Assembly (NCBI GenBank): GCA_001939945.1
Contig: MOEB01000013.1
Span: forward strand, 44,807 to 108,806
Reading direction: 5' to 3'
DNA length: 64,000 nt
DNA from: Aerophototrophica crusticola
GTDB taxonomy: Bacteria > Pseudomonadota > Alphaproteobacteria > Azospirillales > Azospirillaceae
Position 1 is the stretch's first letter; every line of letters begins with the position of its first letter. Both the position numbers and the translations under genes were made by a program. A model generated the notes under the pieces. It was not told the origin of the DNA. It saw only the letters and a list, made by a program, of their open reading frames with translations, and did not search any database. Shown here in pieces: positions 47,141 through 55,225 of this stretch.

Positions 47141-48277
47141 ATGCATGCCAAGTCACTCCTGCTGTCGGCAGCCGCGGCCATCGGCCTGACCGGCGGCGCC
47201 CTGGCCTGCCCGTCCCAGATGAAGAGCGCGTCCGCCGACGCCCCGACCATCGTCGCGGCCACCGTCCCGGTGCAGGTCGCCCAGGCCACGAACGAGCCCT
47301 CCACCCCGCAGACCAGCACCTCCCCGGCCAACCGGGCGGCGCCGATCCTGCCCAGCGAGACGGCCCGCGACCTGGCCAACGACCCGACCAACCGCACCAG
47401 CCGCTCCCTGGACCCGGCGGACAGCCCGAGCCTGAGCAACGCCGCCAACCCCCGTTCCTCCAGCACCGACACGTCCCGCGCGCCGGTCACGGCCAGCGAT
47501 GACGCCCGCGACCAGGCGAACAACGACCCCGTGGGCCCCACTACCGGCGGCGCCAACAGCGGCACCAGCAGCATGTCGGCGGGTGCGGCCGGGTCCTCGC
47601 CTTCCGGCACCATCCCGGGCACCGACGCCCCCGTGACGGCCAGCGACACGGCCCGCGGCGACGCGGCCAACAGCAGCACCGCCACCGGCTCCACCAGCTC
47701 CGGCTCCGGCAGCTCCGGCTCCACCATGTCCGGTTCCTCCGGCGACAGCGGCTCGGCGACGGCCGCCACCGGCGGCGGCGGTGCCACCAACTGGTCCGGC
47801 GTGACCGGCGGCAGCTCCACCTCCGGCACCGCGTCCTCGGGTTCCTCCTCGTCGGGCTCCGCCACCGCCTCCTCGGGCGGCAGCATGGGCGGCAGCGACA
47901 GCGCGTCGGGCAGCACCCGCATGGGCAACGACACCACCGGCACCCGCGAGGGCACGCCCGGCCTGGATGCCGCCAGCCGTGCCGCCCCCGGCTCCAGCAT
48001 GAGCGGCGACACCCGCCCGGGCAGCGACCCGTCCTCCACCCGGTCCGAGCCGGAGGTCGGCCTGTCCGGCAACAGCAGCCGCTCCGGCGCCACCACCGGC
48101 ACCACGGACAGCTCCGCCACGGGCACCTCGACCCGTGACAGCGACACCCTGAACCGCGACGGCTACGGCCCCGGCGGCGCTTCCGGCCAGTCCGGCGGGG
48201 CGGGTGCGGGCGCCACCGGCCCGGGCGGCCTCTCTGGCGGCACCACCGGCGCGGGCAACATCGGCACCGGGCGGTGA
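47141..48277 (+). CDS. Exported low-complexity Ser/Gly/Thr-rich protein
   Basis: A 378-residue exported protein from ATG 47141 (GGAGG 10 nt upstream). The signal peptide (HAKSLLLSAAAAIGLTGGAL, then Cys) has AxxGGALAC, which could be a lipobox-like site. From about residue 60 the sequence is nearly all Ser, Gly, Thr, Ala, Asp and Asn, with three degenerate repeats: ILPSETARDLAND, APVTASDDARDQAN and APVTASDTARGDAAN. Long Ser-Gly-Ser stretches (residues 185-260) and a Gly-rich end follow. It is probably intrinsically disordered and surface or periplasmic. I do not recognise a family. Codon use is host-like. The SD and clean signal peptide argue that it is real despite low complexity. Confidence 0.75.
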   Translation: MHAKSLLLSAAAAIGLTGGALACPSQMKSASADAPTIVAATVPVQVAQATNEPSTPQTSTSPANRAAPILPSETARDLANDPTNRTSRSLDPADSPSLSNAANPRSSSTDTSRAPVTASDDARDQANNDPVGPTTGGANSGTSSMSAGAAGSSPSGTIPGTDAPVTASDTARGDAANSSTATGSTSSGSGSSGSTMSGSSGDSGSATAATGGGGATNWSGVTGGSSTSGTASSGSSSSGSATASSGGSMGGSDSASGSTRMGNDTTGTREGTPGLDAASRAAPGSSMSGDTRPGSDPSSTRSEPEVGLSGNSSRSGATTGTTDSSATGTSTRDSDTLNRDGYGPGGASGQSGGAGAGATGPGGLSGGTTGAGNIGTGR

Positions 48278-48656
48278 CCGGGTTACCCCGGTAATTCCGT
48301 TACCAGAAAGTACGGCATGGCGGCGGGCCGTCCCCCTCGGGGGGCGGCCCGTTTCCGTCAGGGCGCGGTGCCGTCGACCGGTGAAACGCCCCGGCGGCGA
48401 CCGCCGCCGCGCGGGCCCATACCCGCGCAAACCAAGGCGCGGCGCGGCGCCGACGACTGACGGGCACGTTACAAGTCCTGCGCGGCTTTGCCGCCTTTTC
48501 GGATCGTGCGCGCTTACCCCGGCGCTTGTACCCTCCTTCCCCTTTGGACTGGTATGTCTTAACAAACATTGCGGGATCGGGCATCGTGCGAAACAAAGCA
48601 GCGTTGCCGCCGCCAGCCAGGGCAACCGGGCCAAGACGAAGGGGGAATCCGAGCGC
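48278..48656. other. Spacer before pntAA
   Basis: 379 bp. It holds a hairpin at 48324, a palindromic GGCGACCGCCGCC..GCGGGCCCATACCCGC stretch near 48393-48430 like that at 32540, and a less GC-rich stretch (48540-48620) that should contain the pnt promoter. No gene seen. Confidence 0.4.
48324..48353 (+). terminator. Hairpin after the Ser/Gly-rich gene
   Basis: GGGCCGTCCCCC, TC, GGGGGGCGGCCC with one G-U pair, then GTTTCC. Probable terminator with a weak U-run. Confidence 0.5.
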
Positions 48657-49961
<1,305 letters not shown>

Positions 49962-49979
49962 CCCGGGGAGACCTCGACG

Positions 49980-50411
49980 ATGGACCCGAAAGAGCACGCG
50001 CAGAGCGCGGCCGACCTCGCGACCCAGGCCCAGAGCCTGGCCGACAAGGCCGCCGACCTGGCGCAACAGGCAACCTCCCTCGCCGTCCATGCCGACGCGG
50101 CGGGGGGCGTCCCCTTCATCGTGACCGGCCTGACCATCTTCGTGCTGGCCTGCTTCGTGGGCTATTACGTGGTCTGGAAGGTGACGCCGGCGCTGCACTC
50201 GCCCCTGATGGCGGTGACCAACGCGGTGTCCTCCGTGATCATCGTGGGCGCCCTGATCGCCACCGGCGCCAGCGAGAGCGGATTTTCCGTCGGCCTGGGC
50301 TTCCTGGCGGTGATCCTGGCCAGCGTGAACATCTTCGGTGGCTTCCTGGTCACCCAGCGCATGCTGTCCATGTACAAGAAGAAGGCGCCCGCCGGCGCCG
50401 CCAAGAAGTGA
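49980..50411 (+). CDS. pntAB: NAD(P) transhydrogenase subunit alpha part 2
   Basis: Membrane part of the alpha subunit (half of domain II), 143 residues. After a helical, Ala/Gln-rich N-terminus ([20 protein letters not shown]), unusually long for this subunit, come three to four TM helices. These are [19 protein letters not shown], the [20 protein letters not shown] segment with conserved Asn, and [20 protein letters not shown]. It ends with a basic tail ([13 protein letters not shown]). It pairs with PntB to form the proton channel. The gene sits between pntAA and pntB with 11 bp to pntB. Identification is firm from the VTNAVSS motif and the operon. Confidence 0.95.
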   Translation: MDPKEHAQSAADLATQAQSLADKAADLAQQATSLAVHADAAGGVPFIVTGLTIFVLACFVGYYVVWKVTPALHSPLMAVTNAVSSVIIVGALIATGASESGFSVGLGFLAVILASVNIFGGFLVTQRMLSMYKKKAPAGAAKK

Positions 50412-50422
50412 GGTAGGCAACC

Positions 50423-51850
<1,428 letters not shown>

Positions 51851-51883
51851 GCCTTACGCCGGGTTAGGATTGAGAGAGAGGGG

Positions 51884-51914
51884 GGCCGCCTGGGGGACCG
51901 GGCGGCCATTTTTC
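51884..51914 (+). terminator. Rho-independent terminator after pntB
   Basis: GGCCGCC (51884-51890), 10-nt loop, GGCGGCC (51901-51907), then ATTTTTC. Marks the left edge of the AT-rich island. Confidence 0.85.
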
Positions 51915-52316
51915 TGCAGGGAACATGCAATTACAGCTGATCTTTGAAGATTGCGCTATATAAAATGAAGATTACTTCTGACTAATCACCACTCTACATA
52001 AATTTGCGATTATTGATGAAGAGAATGCTTAATGCCCTCGCGAATAAAGATTTTAATAAGACTCGGCGATTTAGAGAATGCTCGTAGAACCAGCGGTAAA
52101 GGTGATCTGTACAACTCTCCTGCTTGCCGACAGACTGGGGCAACGCAACCATCACGGCAGTTCACTTTTCGTTCTGATGGCCGCACGACACGCTTGATCT
52201 GCTAGCCCAAAAGAGGTAGCCTTGTATGGGAGTATGTTGACGCTGGTTAGCATATGATAATCGCTAACCCTGTCAAAGCAGGGGAACGTTGCATTGCTAA
52301 ATCCAGTGAGGGGCCT
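51915..52316. other. AT-rich non-coding left part of the acquired island
   Basis: About 400 bp with A/T runs (GCGCTATATAAAATGAAG, CATAAATTTGCGATTATTG, AATAAAGATTTTAATAAG) quite unlike the rest of the window. No gene recognised. It should contain the promoter for the Panacea cassette, but hexamers could not be paired confidently. An in-frame ATG at 52254 could extend the next gene. Confidence 0.6.
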
Positions 52317-52808
52317 ATGACAGCAAGCGGAAAAACCATCGCAAACACGCTGTTAGAAATCTCCTTTCAGCAGCCCGGAATGAGCCTTGACCACATGAAG
52401 CTTCAAAAGCTCATGTACTTCGCACATGGCTGGCATCTTGCATTGGTTGGCCGACCTTTGATTCGTGATGGGTTTGAGGCATGGCCCTATGGGCCAGTAA
52501 ACCGTTCTGTTTATCAGGAATTTCGTCACTTCGGCGCAGCTCCAATAAATTGTTATGCCTCTGAGTTCGCTCCTGGAGAAACGGTACCAAAAGCATATGT
52601 TCTGCGTAAAGATTTCAAAGACTCGTATGATGTTATACATGGCGTTTGGGAAAAATACAGTTCGTTCACGGCTTTGCAGCTGTCCGATATGACGCACGAA
52701 GCCGGAACGCCATGGAGTATTGCGAAGCAGCGAGGGCAAGCGCAGATTCCAGACTCAGACATCAGCGCGTATTTTAACACGTTACTTAGGAATAGCAGGG
52801 TGCAATGA
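52317..52808 (+). CDS. Panacea-domain (SocA/DUF4065-like) protein, probable antitoxin
   Basis: A 163-residue Panacea-domain protein, the versatile antitoxin domain first known from SocA and from phage/plasmid GepA-like proteins. The hallmark KLQKLMYFAHGWHLALVGRP, then FEAWPYGPVNRSVYQEFRHF, is complete, and the C-terminal TPWSIAKQRGQAQIPDSDIS helix fits the family. ATG 52317 has GAGGGG close by; ATG 52254 is an alternative giving 184 residues. Codon use is A/T-tolerant and unlike neighbouring genes, indicating horizontal acquisition. The stop overlaps the start of the next gene (ATGA), the usual arrangement of Panacea antitoxin-toxin pairs. The antitoxin role is therefore inferred from family and layout. 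Confidence 0.88.
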   Translation: MTASGKTIANTLLEISFQQPGMSLDHMKLQKLMYFAHGWHLALVGRPLIRDGFEAWPYGPVNRSVYQEFRHFGAAPINCYASEFAPGETVPKAYVLRKDFKDSYDVIHGVWEKYSSFTALQLSDMTHEAGTPWSIAKQRGQAQIPDSDISAYFNTLLRNSRVQ

Positions 52809-53368
52809 GTGGTAATGCAGATATAGCCGAACCAGAGATCCTGAATAGTGGCGTAGAGAGCAAGCCACCGGGCGGAGAGGCGGATATTAAGCCTGAGAAC
52901 GAGGCGCAGTCTGCTTTTACTGCAGCGGACGATAAATCTGTATCTGAAGCTCAACCTGATGCATTAGGCAGGAAGCCAACAGAAGAGCCGGTAGATGTGC
53001 CAAGGGGGAAGTTTGGCACGTTTATTTCAGCTTTTCGGCCGCAGGCATCAAAAGACGGTAGCTCAAAGCTCGCGAAGAGTGAGGCTGAGCAATTCTATGG
53101 ACATTTACGTGATCAGAAAAAGCTTGATCTAGGGTGGATCGGGTTTGTTATTGGTCATGGAGTCGAGAAGCTTGGGAATATTGCATTTATATCTATACTT
53201 ATATGTTTTGCTATTGTGATTGGACTGCTATGGGCACCGGTCAATGGTGACGCGGAATTTCGTGAGAAAACAGCAGCGACACTTTTTGGCGTGATCAATC
53301 TTGCCCTGGGCTATCTTTTTGGCAAAACAACCGTAGCCGCGGATGCTCCCAAAGATAAAGAAAAGTAA
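52805..53368 (+). CDS. Two-TM membrane protein coupled to the Panacea gene, candidate toxin/effector
   Basis: A 187-residue protein not recognised as a family member. Residues 1-90 are hydrophilic, acidic and probably disordered. Residues 90-120 are amphipathic (SEAEQFYGHLRDQKKLDLGW). Two hydrophobic helices follow: about 124-143 (NIAFISILICFAIVIGLLWA) and about 157-173 (AATLFGVINLALGYLFG), with a Lys-rich tail. Topology suggests both ends on the same side of the inner membrane. Its ATG overlaps the Panacea stop by 4 nt, so synthesis is coupled. Published Panacea systems include membrane-active toxins, which makes a membrane-depolarising toxin a reasonable hypothesis. A membrane partner without toxicity is the alternative. 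A/T-rich codons mark it as foreign. Confidence 0.72.
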   Translation: MSGNADIAEPEILNSGVESKPPGGEADIKPENEAQSAFTAADDKSVSEAQPDALGRKPTEEPVDVPRGKFGTFISAFRPQASKDGSSKLAKSEAEQFYGHLRDQKKLDLGWIGFVIGHGVEKLGNIAFISILICFAIVIGLLWAPVNGDAEFREKTAATLFGVINLALGYLFGKTTVAADAPKDKEK

Positions 53369-53415
53369 GAGCCATAAGCTTACCTAAAGAGCTTCGTGCG
53401 CACTTATAAGTGAGA

Positions 53416-53652
53416 CTATAATTCTGTTCTTCTCAACATTACGCCTATCCCCCCTGCATTATCATTTAGGAAATCTATTCCGTTCTCTTCTAAGGCTCGC
53501 TGCAAATCTCTGATCGTCCGCGGCTGCGGCTTCCTCAAGCCTCGCTCAAAATCCTTCACCGTCTGCGCGGTCATCCCGCACATGGCGGCAAGCTCTTCCT
53601 GCGTGATGTCGAGCAGGCCGCGGGCGGCTCGTACCTGGGCGCCAACAATCAT
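53416..53652 (-). CDS. XRE-family HTH protein, 78 residues
   Basis: A small helix-turn-helix protein from ATG 53652: IVGAQVRAARGLLDITQEEL and AAMCGMTAQTVKDFERGLRK form the XRE DNA-binding domain, followed by RTIRDLQRALEENGIDFLND and GGIGVMLRR. This short layout is common among alphaproteobacterial regulators of unknown target. It lies at the right edge of the AT-rich island, convergent with the two-TM gene (47 bp apart), and could be part of the same acquired unit or a resident gene. A longer open frame upstream is not convincing. Regulatory role inferred from the domain. Confidence 0.88.
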   Translation of the reverse strand: MIVGAQVRAARGLLDITQEELAAMCGMTAQTVKDFERGLRKPQPRTIRDLQRALEENGIDFLNDNAGGIGVMLRRTEL

Positions 53653-53765
53653 TGCGGACCATAAGTTTCGTTGTTTTGCATTGAAATCGGCATTTCCCCG
53701 ATATAGGATAGTGCCAGCTTCAACGGACGGGTGGGAAGGGTCTTCCTGCCCTGGATGGTGCCGCC

Positions 53766-54131
53766 ATGCCCAAGCCCTCCCGCCACATCCGTCGTCTGGT
53801 GGACGAGTTGGCGCTGTTGGACCGGCGGGTGGCGGCATTGAAGGGGAGTGGGGATGAGGCGGGGTTGATCGCCCTGGACCGGCGGCGGGACCTGCTGGCC
53901 GCCGCCCTGGCGCGGGAGCCGAGCTTCACCCCGGCGGATACGGAACGGAAGCTGGCCATCCTCTGCCAGCGCCTCCGCGGCGACCTCGCCCCCAACGACC
54001 CGGCCGCCGTGATCACCTATCTCCTGGCCGAATCGGCCCGGGCTGCGGCCGTCGGCGGGGTTGGCCACCGCGCTCCCCGCCGCCCTGACCTTGCCCGCCC
54101 CAGCGCTACAAGCCCCCAAGTCGGGGCGTGA
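53766..54131 (+). CDS. Hypothetical helical protein, 121 residues
   Basis: A 121-residue, strongly charged helical protein (RHIRRLVDELALLDRRVAAL, LIALDRRRDLLAAALAREPS, DTERKLAILCQRLRGDL) with a basic, low-complexity end. The first 45 residues read like a coiled coil. No family recognised. GC-rich codon use is host-like, so it lies outside the AT-rich island. The next small gene begins 4 bp after its stop, suggesting a two-gene unit. Start ATG 53766 lacks a strong ribosome site. Confidence 0.6.
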   Translation: MPKPSRHIRRLVDELALLDRRVAALKGSGDEAGLIALDRRRDLLAAALAREPSFTPADTERKLAILCQRLRGDLAPNDPAAVITYLLAESARAAAVGGVGHRAPRRPDLARPSATSPQVGA

Positions 54132-54135
54132 CGCC

Positions 54136-54348
54136 ATGCCCTGGAAGCCGCGGTTCGTCACCTACGTCCCCACCCCCGACAAGCCGTATTCCGAGACGGA
54201 AGCCGGGAAGGCCGAGATCGCGCGCTTGCAGGCCATGGGGGACAAGGACATCGACTTTTCCGACATCCCGCCAGCGCCGGACAGCAACTGGATGACGGCG
54301 GAACAGGCCCGGACCTTCAGGATGTCTCGCCGCAAGGCCGAACGGTGA
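54136..54348 (+). CDS. Small protein with a D-x-D-F-SDIPP segment
   Basis: A 70-residue protein from ATG 54136. The segment DKDIDFSDIPPAPDSNWMTA resembles the short acidic DxDxSDIP stretch seen near the N-terminus of BrnA/DUF4415-type antitoxins, but the C-terminal ribbon-helix-helix of those proteins is absent: the protein ends MSRRKAER. It may be a truncated antitoxin or an unrelated short protein. It follows the 121-residue gene by 4 bp and is followed by repeat-rich DNA. Function unknown. Confidence 0.55.
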   Translation: MPWKPRFVTYVPTPDKPYSETEAGKAEIARLQAMGDKDIDFSDIPPAPDSNWMTAEQARTFRMSRRKAER

Positions 54349-54433
54349 AGAACGAAGGCACCCTGCCAATCACCGGATCGCGCTCCCCGATCGGCGTTAT
54401 CAGACCTACATTACCCGACGCGCCCCATTTTAG

Positions 54434-54526
54434 TTTCCCCCGCGAAGGCGGGGGTCCACTGTTTTTCAACCAGATAGACGGCGTCTCCCGGGTCAAGAAC
54501 TGTGGGCCCCCGTCTTCGCGGGGGAG
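54434..54526. repeat. Inverted pair of GCGAAGGCGGGGG repeats (copy near 54.4 kb)
   Basis: TTTCCCCCGCGAAGGCGGGGG then TCCACTGTTTTTC at the left; AAGAACTGTGGGCCCCCG then TCTTCGCGGGGGA at the right. Same layout as at 27203 and 36210. Confidence 0.75.
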
Positions 54527-54679
54527 GCGCTAGAGCTTATGGCGAACGGCTTGGCCCTGACCCAAGACCAGGGGGGCGTGACCCGAATGCTCAAAGGAAA
54601 GCCGTCATGCCAATGGCGCGGCAGCGGGGCCGTTGCGGGCCTAACCCGCCGGGTTGCCGCCCCTGGCGTCGCTGTTGGA

Positions 54680-54904
54680 ACGCAGAGGACGCAGATGGCC
54701 GCAGAGGACACGGAGGGGGCGGTGCGGCGGCATCGGCGGGCCCTACCGGCTGCCCTCCAGAATTCTTGCGCCGCAGGCGCAGGCAACCTCCGGATCACGC
54801 CGGGGCGGTGAGCTTAAAGGGAAAATACCCCATCTCCCAACCCAAACCCCCGTCCGGCAAATCCACCCCTCTGTGTCCTCTGCGGCCATCTGCGTCCTCT
54901 GCGT
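54680..54904. repeat. Element bounded by 39-bp inverted repeats (GCAGAGGACGCAGATGGCC)
   Basis: 54680-54718 and 54866-54904 are reverse complements over 39 bp with a single mismatch, enclosing about 147 bp of non-coding DNA. It looks like a short non-autonomous element; only one copy is in this window. Confidence 0.6.
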
Positions 54905-55074
54905 CATGCAATCGCGCCAGGGATGGCCACACGATCACCAGAGAGGGCAAAGCCGTCCTCGCCGTGACCCCTGGAACCCGTCCAAGCCATGGACAAAATT
55001 CCTAAACCCTGCCACCATCCACCCGTGCTCCCCACCGGGCGCCGGGTCTTGGACATGATGAAGCTCTCCCCCTA

Positions 55075-55225
55075 AAAGTGACAAAGGTGACTCCATCGAA
55101 ACCCCGTCTCCTTTGTCTCCTTAAGCCACTTTCCTCAGCAATTTCAATGCCCTGAAATGTGACACGCGTCACCTTAAGCGTCACCTTTGGTCACCTTAAG
55201 GTCTCCTTTGTCTCCTCACGCCTCC
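55075..55225. repeat. Cluster of GTCACCTT/GTCTCCTT motifs after the fds operon
   Basis: GTGACAAAGGTGAC near 55078, GTGACACGCGTCACCTTAAG near 55159, then GTCACCTTTG, GTCACCTTAAG and GTCTCCTTTGTCTCC up to 55215. About seven related direct and inverted units within 150 bp, ending at the fdsA stop codon. Purpose unknown. Confidence 0.55.

Larger units (their letters stand above)
54349..55215. other. Repeat-rich non-coding region before formate dehydrogenase
   Basis: 867 bp with no convincing gene. It contains an inverted pair of GCGAAGGCGGGGG repeats, a 39-bp terminal-inverted-repeat element and a cluster of GTCACCTT motifs, listed separately. Open frames here have atypical composition. Confidence 0.6.

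Noticed and set aside
47690..47900. Regularly repeating short units suggesting a CRISPR or tandem-repeat array
   Set aside because: They are Ser/Gly codon repeats inside an exported low-complexity protein, in frame, with no constant-length spacers.
52254..52316. N-terminal 21-residue extension of the Panacea gene from ATG 52254
   Set aside because: Not excluded, but the ATG at 52317 has the better purine-rich site and gives the usual family length.
54541..54811. 90-codon plus-strand open frame after the 54.4-kb repeat
   Set aside because: It runs into the inverted-repeat element, has mixed codon use and no ribosome site or homologue I recognise.
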